Part shown: piece after piece, positions 1-7,179 of the stretch
Numbering within the stretch: the stretch's first letter is position 1
Layout: every line of letters starts with the position of its first letter
Origin: an uncultured Thermomicrobia bacterium
GTDB taxonomy: Bacteria; Chloroflexota; Chloroflexia; Thermomicrobiales; JALYUS01
Assembly: GCA_937968015.1 (NCBI GenBank)
Contig: CALBSO010000143.1
Location: 47,748-111,747, forward strand
DNA: 64,000 bases
Direction: 5' to 3'
Program-made: the position numbers and the translations under genes
The notes under the pieces: model-generated
The model's database searches: none
Told to the model about the DNA's origin: nothing
What the model saw: only the letters and a program-made list of their open reading frames with translations

Positions 1-28
1 GAACGATTGAGGCGAGTAAGGACAAATT

Positions 29-77
29 GGTGGCGGGCTTTGCCTGCCACAGCGACGGGCAGGCAAAGCCCGCCACC
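29..77. repeat. Perfect 20-bp inverted repeat (hairpin) upstream of grpE
   Basis: The arm GGTGGCGGGCTTTGCCTGCC at 29-48 is exactly complementary to 58-77, with a 9-base loop at 49-57. No T-run follows on either strand, so it does not look like an ordinary intrinsic terminator. It ends 22 bases before the grpE start. It may be a dispersed palindromic repeat or an mRNA-processing or stability hairpin in a heat-shock operon whose upstream part is off the window. No CIRCE-type operator is visible in the bases shown. Confidence 0.8.
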
Positions 78-99
78 ACCAGAAAGAGGATGGCAGTAG

Positions 100-675
100 A
101 TGAGCGAAGAACAGACCGTGGATCAGGAGGCGACCGCACCGAACGACACGCCGCCCGAAGCAGCGACCACCGCGACAGCGGTTGCCTCGGACGACCCCGA
201 GGCCCAGTTGGAAGCCGAGCGCGCCCGCAGCGCCGAACTGCTCGACAGTTGGCAGCGCGCCCGCGCGGAGTTCCTCAACTACAAGCGGCGCGTCGAGCAG
301 GAGAAGCAGCGGGACGCGCAGATGGCGGGGTTAATCGTCATCGCGAAGGTGCTGCCGGTGCTTGATGACTTTGATCTCGCACTGGCGAATGTACCGAAGG
401 GTGCGGATGCCGAGGCGTGGCTGAATGGCGTCGCGCTCGTCGCGCACAAACTGCGTGCGGTGTTGGAGAGCGAGGGCGTCCAGCCAATTGCGGCGGCCGG
501 CCAGAAGTTCGACCCGGCCCTGCACGAAGCGGTACTGGTGGACGGCGACGGCGGCGATGTTGTCGTCGCCGAATTGCGCCGTGGCTACACGCTGCACGGC
601 AATGTCATTCGCCCTGCTTTGGTGAAAGTCGGCAGTCGCCAGTCGGCAGTTGGCAATACGCCGAAGACGGATTGA
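100..675 (+). CDS. grpE: Nucleotide exchange factor GrpE
   Basis: GrpE is the cytoplasmic exchange factor that releases ADP from DnaK. The 191-residue product has an acidic, low-complexity N-terminus (about 1-45), then a helical region containing the family signature AEFLNYKRR near residue 65. A C-terminal beta-wing follows with FDPALHEAV and GYTLHGNVIRPALVKVG. The ATG is preceded by AGAAAGAGGA. dnaK follows 78 bases downstream in the same direction, the usual partner arrangement. The last ~14 residues (GSRQSAVGNTPKTD) lie beyond the conserved fold and are encoded by a CAGTCGGCAGT-type dispersed repeat, which has apparently replaced or extended the natural end. Identity is secure; the tail is the only oddity. 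Confidence 0.96.
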   Translation: MSEEQTVDQEATAPNDTPPEAATTATAVASDDPEAQLEAERARSAELLDSWQRARAEFLNYKRRVEQEKQRDAQMAGLIVIAKVLPVLDDFDLALANVPKGADAEAWLNGVALVAHKLRAVLESEGVQPIAAAGQKFDPALHEAVLVDGDGGDVVVAELRRGYTLHGNVIRPALVKVGSRQSAVGNTPKTD

Positions 676-723
676 TCGCCGCGCGCTTTTTCCACTGACG
701 ACTGCCGACCGCCGACTGGCGAC
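627..723. repeat. CAGTCGGCAGT-type repeat pair spanning the grpE 3' end and grpE-dnaK gap
   Basis: Repeats built on AGTCGGCAGT occupy 627-650 inside the 3' end of grpE. The complementary version (ACTGCCGAC...CTGGCGAC) occupies about 701-723 in the gap before dnaK. The two blocks could pair into a long imperfect stem-loop enclosing the grpE stop codon. The same unit recurs at 50926-50943 inside an unrelated gene. Confidence 0.7.
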
Positions 724-753
724 GAGTGACTAGTGACTGAAAGGAACGAAGGA

Positions 754-2622
754 ATGGCACGAACGATTGGCATTGACCTTGGGACGACGAACTCGGTGAT
801 GGCGGTGATGGAGGGCGGCGAGCCGACCGTCATCCCGAATGCCGAGGGGAGCAGGCTGACGCCGTCCGTCGTGGCGATGACCCCGGCGGGCGAGCGGCTC
901 GTCGGGCAGTTCGCGAAGCGGCAAGCGGTGATGAACCCGGAGAACACCATCAATTCCGTGAAGCGGTTCATCGGGCGCAAGTTCAATGATCCCTCGGTGG
1001 CGCGGGACGCGAAACTCGTCCCGTATAAGATTTCCGCCGCCGGCAATGGCGATGTACAGGTCCATATGGGCGACAAGACCTACTCGCCGCAGGAAATCTC
1101 CGCGATGATCCTGCAGAAACTGAAGACCGACGCCGAAGCGTACCTCGGCGACAAGGTGGACAAAGCGGTGATCACCGTCCCCGCCTACTTCAACGATGCG
1201 CAACGGCAGGCGACGAAGGACGCCGGTCGGATCGCGGGTTTGGAAGTCTTGCGGATCATCAACGAGCCGACCGCCTCGTCACTCGCCTATGGCCTCGACA
1301 AGAAGAAGGAGGAGGAGATCGCTGTCTACGACCTCGGCGGCGGCACGTATGACATCTCCGTCCTCGACATCTCGGAGGGTGTCTTCGAGGTCAAGGCGAC
1401 GAATGGCGACACGCACCTCGGCGGCGACGACTTCGATCAGGAGATCATCAACTGGCTTGCGGATGAGTTCAAGCGCGAGAACGGCATTGACCTTCGCAAC
1501 GACCGGCAGGCTCTCCAGCGGCTGAAAGAGGCGGCGGAGAAGGGGAAGATCGAACTCTCCTCGACCCAGCAAACCGATGTGTCCCTGCCGTTCATCACGG
1601 CGGACGCGACCGGCCCGAAGCACCTCAACGTCACATTCACGCGCTCGAAGTTGGAGCAACTGGTCGGCAAACTGGTGGACGCGACGATCCAGCCAATGGA
1701 AGCGGCCCTCAAAGATGCCGAGTTACAACCGGGCAAGGTGGACGAGATACTGCTCGTCGGTGGCCAGACGCGCATGCCGCTCGTGCAGGAGCGGGTTGGC
1801 AAGTTCTTCGGCAAGGAGCCGAACCGGACGATCAACCCGGACGAAGTGGTCGCACTCGGTGCGGCGATTCAGGCGGGCGTGCTCGGCGGCGAGGTCAAGG
1901 ATGTCCTCCTCCTGGATGTGACGCCACTGACCCTCGGTATCGAGACGCTCGGTGGGGTCTCCACGCCGCTGATCGAGCGGAACACGACGATCCCGACGCG
2001 CAAGAGCCAGATCTTCAGCACCGCCTCGGACAACCAGCCGCAGGTGGAGATCCATGTCTTGCAAGGCGAGCGGGCGATGGCCGGGGAGAACAAGACGCTG
2101 GCGAAATTCATCCTCGACGGCATCCCACCCGCACCGCGCGGCGTGCCGCAGATCGAAGTGACCTTCGACATTGACGCGAACGGCATTGTCAACGTCTCGG
2201 CGAAGGACACGGCCTCCGGCAAGCAGCAGAGCGTGACGATCACCGCATCCAGCGGGCTGACCGAAGCGGAAATCCAGCGGATGGTCAATGAAGCGCAGGC
2301 GCACGCTGAAGACGACCGGAAGCGGCGCGAGCAGATCGAAACGCGCAACCATCTCGAATCGAGCGTCTACGCCGCCGAGAAGAGCCTCAAGGAGTTTGGC
2401 GATAAGGTGGATGGCGCGGTCAAGACGGAAGTCGAGGACAAGATTCGCGCCGCGAATGATGCGCTGACCGGCGACGACGCGACGAAGATGACGACCGCGC
2501 AGAGCGAACTCGACACGGCCCTCGCCAAGATTGGGCAGGCGATGTACGGCCAGCCCGGCGCTGCCGAAGAGTACAAGCCCGACGACACGATTGAAGGCGA
2601 ATATCGCGAAGCCGGTGCGTAA
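754..2622 (+). CDS. dnaK: Chaperone protein DnaK (Hsp70)
   Basis: ATP-dependent Hsp70 chaperone of the cytoplasm, working with GrpE and a DnaJ co-chaperone. The ATPase domain opens with GIDLGTTNSV at residue 5 and contains IINEPTASSLAYG and YDLGGGTYDISVLD. The substrate-binding domain and helical lid follow, ending in a charged tail (DDTIEGEYREAGA). The product is 622 residues from the ATG at 754, which has GAAGGA just upstream. A GTG 21 bases earlier (733) is in frame but would add seven residues before the conserved start. No dnaJ follows; a tRNA gene and hpf come next, so DnaJ must be encoded elsewhere. Confidence 0.97.
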   Translation: MARTIGIDLGTTNSVMAVMEGGEPTVIPNAEGSRLTPSVVAMTPAGERLVGQFAKRQAVMNPENTINSVKRFIGRKFNDPSVARDAKLVPYKISAAGNGDVQVHMGDKTYSPQEISAMILQKLKTDAEAYLGDKVDKAVITVPAYFNDAQRQATKDAGRIAGLEVLRIINEPTASSLAYGLDKKKEEEIAVYDLGGGTYDISVLDISEGVFEVKATNGDTHLGGDDFDQEIINWLADEFKRENGIDLRNDRQALQRLKEAAEKGKIELSSTQQTDVSLPFITADATGPKHLNVTFTRSKLEQLVGKLVDATIQPMEAALKDAELQPGKVDEILLVGGQTRMPLVQERVGKFFGKEPNRTINPDEVVALGAAIQAGVLGGEVKDVLLLDVTPLTLGIETLGGVSTPLIERNTTIPTRKSQIFSTASDNQPQVEIHVLQGERAMAGENKTLAKFILDGIPPAPRGVPQIEVTFDIDANGIVNVSAKDTASGKQQSVTITASSGLTEAEIQRMVNEAQAHAEDDRKRREQIETRNHLESSVYAAEKSLKEFGDKVDGAVKTEVEDKIRAANDALTGDDATKMTTAQSELDTALAKIGQAMYGQPGAAEEYKPDDTIEGEYREAGA

Positions 2623-2654
2623 TCGTCGTTCACGAGAGAAGGCGTGGTTTGTAT

Positions 2655-2682
2655 GGAGGGGCGATTCGTGAATCGCCCCTCC
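2655..2682. repeat. Palindromic element downstream of dnaK
   Basis: GGAGGGGCGATTC (2655-2667) and GAATCGCCCCTCC (2670-2682) are exact inverse complements separated by GT. The hairpin could end dnaK transcription, but no U-tract follows. Very similar GGGGCGA...TCGCCCC palindromes are common as intergenic repeats in many bacteria, so a dispersed repeat is equally likely. Confidence 0.65.
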
Positions 2683-2754
2683 CTCCCTCGTGATCCACCT
2701 TCATCGCGCCGGTCGAGGCAGAATCGTGCGGGAACGTGCCGCCGGGTGACCACC

Positions 2755-2783
2755 CTGACCACCCAGCGCACCGATGGTATACT
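2755..2783 (+). promoter_or_regulatory. Sigma-70-type promoter of tRNA-Arg(CCU)
   Basis: A -35 like CTGACC (2755-2760) and a -10 TATACT (2778-2783) are separated by 17 bases. The mature tRNA begins 13 bases after the -10 box. Other tRNA promoters in the window show the same 17-base spacer, which supports the assignment. Confidence 0.65.
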
Positions 2784-2795
2784 CACCTATGGTGT

Positions 2796-2871
2796 GGCCC
2801 CGTAGGTCAAAGGATAGACCGGCAGCGTCCTAAGCTGCGCGTTGGGGGTTCGAGTCCCTCCGGGGTCACCA
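2796..2871 (+). tRNA. tRNA-Arg (anticodon CCT)
   Basis: Full cloverleaf: acceptor stem GGCCCCG / CGGGGTC, D-stem GGTC/GACC, anticodon stem GCAGC/GCTGC with loop GTCCTAA, T-loop TTCGAGT, discriminator A and an encoded CCA (2869-2871). Anticodon CCT reads AGG. It sits between dnaK and hpf and may be co-transcribed into hpf, as only 47 bases separate them. Confidence 0.95.
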
Positions 2872-2918
2872 TCCGCTCACACTTCATGCCGGGACCGTCG
2901 AGCGATTGGGGGCAAGTG

Positions 2919-3476
2919 ATGGAACTGCACATCAAGGCGCACCAGATCTCTCTCTCGTCGGATTTGCAGGATTACATTGACCGGAAACTGGGCCGCCTCG
3001 ACCGATTTCTGGGCCGCGTGACCGATGCGAAACTCGAACTGCGCGAGGAGCAACGGCACACGGGGGGCGTGCGCCAGATCGCCCAATTGACGATCGTGAC
3101 GAACTTCGCGCTCTTGCGCGCGGAAGAAGACGCGGCGGACATCCACGCGGCGGTTGACGCGGTCGCCACCAAGATGGAGCGGCAGATCGTCCGCTACCGC
3201 AGTAAATGGAAGAGCCGTCGCCATGGTCATCATGAGGGTGAATTGCCACTGCCTGCCGAGGAATCGGAGGGCGATGGGGCGGAGCGTGCGCCGGACGCGC
3301 GGATTGTCCGGACCAAGGCCTTCTCCGCGAAGCCAATTGACGCGGAGGAGGCGATCGAGCAGATGGAATTGCTCGGCCATGCCTTTTTCGCCTTCATCAA
3401 TGTACGATCCGGTACTGTCAACGTCGTGTATCGGCGGCGCAATGGCGGGTATGGGCTATTACAGCCAGCGCAATAA
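2919..3476 (+). CDS. hpf: Long-form ribosome hibernation promoting factor (HPF/RaiA family)
   Basis: Binds the 30S subunit and drives 100S ribosome dimerisation in resting cells. The 185-residue length is that of the long form. The N-terminal S30AE domain (about 1-100) starts MELHIKAHQISLSSDLQDYI and includes KLGRLDRF. An acidic linker follows (about 105-130). The C-terminal dimerisation domain (about 130-185) carries IVRTKAFSAKPIDAEEAIEQ and FAFINVRSGTVNVVYRRRNG. The reading frame stays open upstream through the tRNA gene, but that part is not protein-like; the ATG at 2919 starts exactly at the domain. A GTG at 2917 is out of frame. Confidence 0.95.
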   Translation: MELHIKAHQISLSSDLQDYIDRKLGRLDRFLGRVTDAKLELREEQRHTGGVRQIAQLTIVTNFALLRAEEDAADIHAAVDAVATKMERQIVRYRSKWKSRRHGHHEGELPLPAEESEGDGAERAPDARIVRTKAFSAKPIDAEEAIEQMELLGHAFFAFINVRSGTVNVVYRRRNGGYGLLQPAQ

Positions 3477-3553
3477 ACGAGAACGGGAATAGTGGCCCCG
3501 TTGTTGCGTTTCAGTTGCACGGTGGCTCATGAAGCGCGCGTCGGAGGCGACGG

Positions 3554-4687
3554 TTGACACACACGGCAGTAATCGGGACTCAGAACGTGCCCGTCGAAGT
3601 AACATCATTCAATGCGCTCCGCGAGGGCTGGAATGCGCTCCTGCCGACGGCGATTACGCCCTACCCGTTTCAATCCATCGGCTGGGCCGAGTCATGGTAT
3701 CGCGTCTTCGGCGCCGATGCCGAGCCACTCCTCCTTGCTGTCCGGGACGATGCGGGTGTGCTGATCGGTATCGCGCCGCTCGTGCTCCGTCAAACCGCCC
3801 TCGGTCGTACCATCCAGTTGATGGGCGGGGCCGACGTGACCGATTACCTCGATATCATCGCGCCGGAACACCAGTTGCACCGTGTCTGGACGGCGGTTAC
3901 GGGCTATTTGCTCAGTATCCGCGCGCGGTGGGACGCGATTGATCTGCACTGTGTACCCCAGTGGTCGCCATCGCATGCGGCCGTCGCGGAAATGCTGGCG
4001 GAGACGACTCATGTCCGTATCGTGCAGGAGGAAGTCTGCCCCGTCGTGCGGCTCGGCGGGCCATTCGAGGCATATCTTCGGGCATTGCCGAAAAAAGAAC
4101 GCCATGAGATCAAGCGCAAGGCGCGGAATTTCGAGCGCGACGCGCCAACGGGCACGTTGCGTCTCCTCACCAGGCGGGAGGATGCCCTCGGCGCGCTGCC
4201 GGACTTCTTTCGACTGCATCGCCTCAGCGCGCCCGACAAGGAACGGTTCCTCACGCCGGAAATCGAGCAATTCTTTCACGAGATGACCGGGGCGATGGCC
4301 GATGCGGGCTGGCTCCGTCTCTACTTCCTCGATATTGGTGGCGAGCCGGTTGCTGCCATCTACACCTTCGCCGCGGACGGACGCCTGCTGGTCTATAACT
4401 CGGGGTTCGACCCCGCCTTCGCGCGGATCAGTGTCGGCATGGTGCTAACCGGCATGGTGATCGAGGACGCGGCGAATAGCGGCCTGACGCTCTGTGACTT
4501 TCTGCGCGGCAATGAGACATATAAATACCGGTTCGGCGCCTTCGATACACCGATCTGGCGCGTCGTTGCGTCCGATGATCGGGCGAGTATCGCGCAGGCG
4601 GTCGCCGAGACGGAGGCACGATTGCGGATGTTCGCGGACGACCGCGACTTGACCGACGAAGAACGGGGCAGGGAGGAACGACCTTGA
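3554..4687 (+). CDS. GNAT-superfamily (CelD/FemAB-like, Acetyltransf_6) acyltransferase
   Basis: A 377-residue protein resembling the CelD/BcsL-type N-acyltransferases found in polysaccharide and cell-envelope loci. The N-terminal third holds PYPFQSIGWAESWYRVFG and a GIAPLVLR strand. The central acetyltransferase fold begins near residue 175 with LPKKERHEIKRKARNFER and continues through GEPVAAIYTFAADGRLLVYNSGFD. The start is TTG at 3554, chosen because GGAGG lies at 3543-3547 at good spacing and no ATG fits. Its stop overlaps the start of the next glycosyltransferase gene, so the two are translationally coupled. Substrate cannot be told from the sequence; a role in surface glycan or metabolite modification is inferred from the neighbour. 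Confidence 0.8.
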   Translation: MTHTAVIGTQNVPVEVTSFNALREGWNALLPTAITPYPFQSIGWAESWYRVFGADAEPLLLAVRDDAGVLIGIAPLVLRQTALGRTIQLMGGADVTDYLDIIAPEHQLHRVWTAVTGYLLSIRARWDAIDLHCVPQWSPSHAAVAEMLAETTHVRIVQEEVCPVVRLGGPFEAYLRALPKKERHEIKRKARNFERDAPTGTLRLLTRREDALGALPDFFRLHRLSAPDKERFLTPEIEQFFHEMTGAMADAGWLRLYFLDIGGEPVAAIYTFAADGRLLVYNSGFDPAFARISVGMVLTGMVIEDAANSGLTLCDFLRGNETYKYRFGAFDTPIWRVVASDDRASIAQAVAETEARLRMFADDRDLTDEERGREERP

Positions 4688-6000
4688 CGCCGCCGGAATT
4701 GTTCATCCTGCCCTCGTCCGTGCGGCGAATCGCCATGCTCGCGGTGCATACAAGCCCGTTGGCGCGGATCGGCGGGCCAAGCGCCGGTGGGTTGAATATC
4801 TACGTCCGGGAACTGGCGCGGGAACTGGCGGCGCGCGGCGCGCGGGTAGACATCTTCACGCGGCAGGAGTCGGCGCGGGTACCCACCGAAACGCTGCTCG
4901 AACCGGGAGTCTGTTTAGTTGCCCTGCCGTGTGGTCCATTCGGCAATGTAGATAAGGTATCACTTGCGCCTTTCCTGCCGTCGTTTGCGATGGCGGTTGA
5001 TACATGGGCGCATGAGAACCGGCGGACGTACGATCTGATCCATGCCCATTACTGGCTCTCCGGCATCGTCGGGGACGCGCTCCGCTGCCGGTGGGATGTG
5101 CCGTTGCTGATGACCTTCCATACCCTCGCGCAAGCGAAGAACAATGTCGCCCGCTCAGAGTCGGAGAATGAGGCGGCGCAGCGCGTGGTGGCGGAACGGC
5201 GGTTGATGCACAGTGTGGACGCGGTGATGGCCTTCAATCCGCAGGAGAAGGCGGAGATGACATGGTATTACCGCGCGGAACCGGGAAAAGTCTGTGTTGT
5301 CCCCGCGGGGGTTGATACCACGCTCTTCCGGCCCGGCGATCGCGCCGAGGCTCGTCGGTTTCTCGATCTCCCCCCGGACGATCCGACGATTCTCTACGTC
5401 GGACGGATTGATCCGATAAAGGGGATTGATGTGCTCGTGGACGCACTCTGCGGATTGCGGCGCGAGATGTGGCTGACGGCGCCGCCACGGTTGCTGCTCG
5501 TTGGTGGCGGAGAGGGTGAACCCGCTTTTGAGAAACTCATTGCGCGCGCCGCCGCGCGGAACCTCCTGGATCGAATTGATTTTATCGGCTCCGTATCACA
5601 CACAGAATTGCCAGCCTATTACCGCGCGGCGGATGTCGTTGCGGTCCCATCGTTTTATGAATCCTTTGGTCTTGTCGCGGTCGAAGCGATGGCGTGTGGC
5701 ACGCCGGTCGTGGCGTCACGGGCTGGTGGCCTCGCCTTTACGGTGGATGATGGCCGAACGGGGTATCTTGTGCCGCACAACGATCCCCTGGCGTTGGCGA
5801 CGCGTTTGCGAGCCGTCCTCGCCGATGCGGATGTGCGATCGCGACTTGGCGCGCAGGCGACCGTCGCGGCGCAACGCTTCAGTTGGTCGGTGATCACCAG
5901 CCGTGTCGTGCATATATATGACCGGCTGATCCGGGGCTATCGGATGGATTTGTGCAATGAAACGCCATCGCGTGGCGCGATGATGACGGGCGGATCATAG
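4684..6000 (+). CDS. GT4-family glycosyltransferase (MshA / sucrose-phosphate-synthase-like)
   Basis: Retaining GT-B glycosyltransferase of 438 residues. The N-terminal Rossmann domain contains GGPSAGGLNIYVRELARELA and GARVDIFTR, close to MshA- and SPS-like enzymes. The C-terminal nucleotide-sugar domain has ILYVGRIDPIKGIDVLVDAL and the EX7E motif in PSFYESFGLVAVEAMACGTP. The gene starts with TTG overlapping the TGA of the upstream acyltransferase (TTGA). Family membership is firm; donor and acceptor are not determined. Mycothiol synthesis is possible but unsupported, because no mshB/C/D partner is in the window. Confidence 0.88.
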   Translation: MTPPELFILPSSVRRIAMLAVHTSPLARIGGPSAGGLNIYVRELARELAARGARVDIFTRQESARVPTETLLEPGVCLVALPCGPFGNVDKVSLAPFLPSFAMAVDTWAHENRRTYDLIHAHYWLSGIVGDALRCRWDVPLLMTFHTLAQAKNNVARSESENEAAQRVVAERRLMHSVDAVMAFNPQEKAEMTWYYRAEPGKVCVVPAGVDTTLFRPGDRAEARRFLDLPPDDPTILYVGRIDPIKGIDVLVDALCGLRREMWLTAPPRLLLVGGGEGEPAFEKLIARAAARNLLDRIDFIGSVSHTELPAYYRAADVVAVPSFYESFGLVAVEAMACGTPVVASRAGGLAFTVDDGRTGYLVPHNDPLALATRLRAVLADADVRSRLGAQATVAAQRFSWSVITSRVVHIYDRLIRGYRMDLCNETPSRGAMMTGGS

Positions 6001-6063
6001 GGGTCAGCACGGGGAGTCATGGCAAGCAGCGGCGGCGAATTGCTCAGTGACCGTACCTGTCCG

Positions 6064-6411
6064 CTATCGGGTCTTGTCTTTGACCGCCTGCTCCCGGTCA
6101 CGCTGGGCCTTGTAGAACTTCTTGTCCTTGGGCATCGGGCGGGCGTCTTCGCGCTCGCGCTCCGCCAGCGCGATGGCGGTCGCGGCGTTCAGTTGCTCTT
6201 CGAGTAGCGTGAGGTCGTTGTACACGCCGCTGTTCTTATGCGCTTCCGGCGTGCGCATGAGCATTTTGACGAGTTGGGTCAAGGACGGCGCGGAGGCGTC
6301 CGTGCCTTGCGCGCGATTGAGGTACGTGTCAACCATGGTGAGGGTTGGCGGTATGGCATTATTCGCCGCGAGCCGATCGCGGATGGTGATGAGGCCGTCC
6401 GTGACGCGCAT
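6064..6411 (-). CDS. Conserved-looking hypothetical protein, 115 residues
   Basis: Not recognised. The ATG at 6411 (protein start MRVTDGLITIRDRLAANNAI) is preceded by AAGGAGA at ideal spacing on the reverse strand, which marks the true start; the longer open frame upstream only shadows nuoE. The product is predicted helical, with a LTLLEEQLNAATAIALAERE helix and a very basic, charged tail ending in EQAVKDKTR. There is no signal peptide or membrane segment. It converges on the GT4 gene and diverges from nuoE. The strong ribosome binding site supports expression; function unknown. Confidence 0.72.
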   Translation of the reverse strand: MRVTDGLITIRDRLAANNAIPPTLTMVDTYLNRAQGTDASAPSLTQLVKMLMRTPEAHKNSGVYNDLTLLEEQLNAATAIALAEREREDARPMPKDKKFYKAQRDREQAVKDKTR

Positions 6412-6507
6412 GGTGAGTCTCCTTCCGGTAGCGCGGAACGCGCGAACCGCTTGGAGTATAGCATGGGCACGAGCCGTCGCGTGGAACACACGCCGATTTT
6501 TCCCGCG

Positions 6508-6536
6508 TTGACGGGTAAAATGCGCCGCCGTATACT
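6508..6536 (+). promoter_or_regulatory. Promoter of the nuoE-nuoF pair
   Basis: TTGACG (6508-6513) and TATACT (6531-6536) are separated by exactly 17 bases, close to the sigma-70 consensus. The nuoE start is 92 bases after the -10 box, leaving a moderately long leader. Confidence 0.8.
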
Positions 6537-6627
6537 CTCGCTTGGGGCACCATGTGCCGTCGAATGCGAATGTCTTCACGGGGCGATCCGTCGCTGAGGA
6601 CGGTCGCGAGCAGGCAGGAGCGCCAGA

Positions 6628-7179
6628 ATGTTCAAACTTACCGGGGAAGATATAGACCTGGACTGGGTACGCGAGGTACTGGCCGAGCACTTCACGCCGC
6701 GTGACTATCAGGAAGCGCAGGAACTGATTTTGCCCTCGCTTCAGGAAGTCCAGGAGCGGTTCGGCTACGTCTCGGAGGAGGCGGTCAGCGTGATTGCCTC
6801 CCATCTCGACATCTCCGAAACCCGCGTGTTTGGCGTGATGACCTTTTACAACGACTTCCGATTCCGGAAACCGGGGGCGCATGTCCTGCTGATTTGCAAT
6901 GGGATGGCGTGCCGTGTCGTGGGATCGCAGCGACTCATCAACGAAGTGATTTACCCACGCCTCGGACTTGGCGAGAAGGAGACGACGCCGGACGGGCAGA
7001 TTACGATGCAGATCTTCCCCGGCTGCCTCGGCGCGTGCGATCAGGCGCCGCTCTGCATGGTGGACGGCGCGTACCATGCGCAGATGGACAACACGAAATT
7101 GAGCGCGTTGATTGATGAACTCCTGACCAATGACGGCGAGGAAGCGGCCACCACGACACCGGGAGGTACACACGCATGA
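6628..7179 (+). CDS. nuoE: NADH dehydrogenase-like 2Fe-2S subunit NuoE/HndA type
   Basis: Thioredoxin-like [2Fe-2S] protein of the NuoE (24-kDa) family, 183 residues, which passes electrons with the flavin subunit NuoF. All four cluster ligands are present: C90-x4-C95 (CNGMAC) and C133-x3-C137 (CLGAC). The N-terminal helical part carries LPSLQEVQERFGYVSEEA. The ATG has GGAG upstream, and the stop overlaps the nuoF start by four bases (ATGA), so the two subunits are co-translated. No other complex I subunit is near, so this is an accessory NAD(P)H-oxidising module rather than part of a nuo operon. The molybdenum or hydrogenase partner is not in the window. Confidence 0.93.
   Translation: MFKLTGEDIDLDWVREVLAEHFTPRDYQEAQELILPSLQEVQERFGYVSEEAVSVIASHLDISETRVFGVMTFYNDFRFRKPGAHVLLICNGMACRVVGSQRLINEVIYPRLGLGEKETTPDGQITMQIFPGCLGACDQAPLCMVDGAYHAQMDNTKLSALIDELLTNDGEEAATTTPGGTHA

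Noticed and set aside
2736..2918. Upstream extension of the hpf reading frame through the tRNA-Arg gene
   Set aside because: It reads through the tRNA and has no similarity; the S30AE domain starts at the ATG at 2919.
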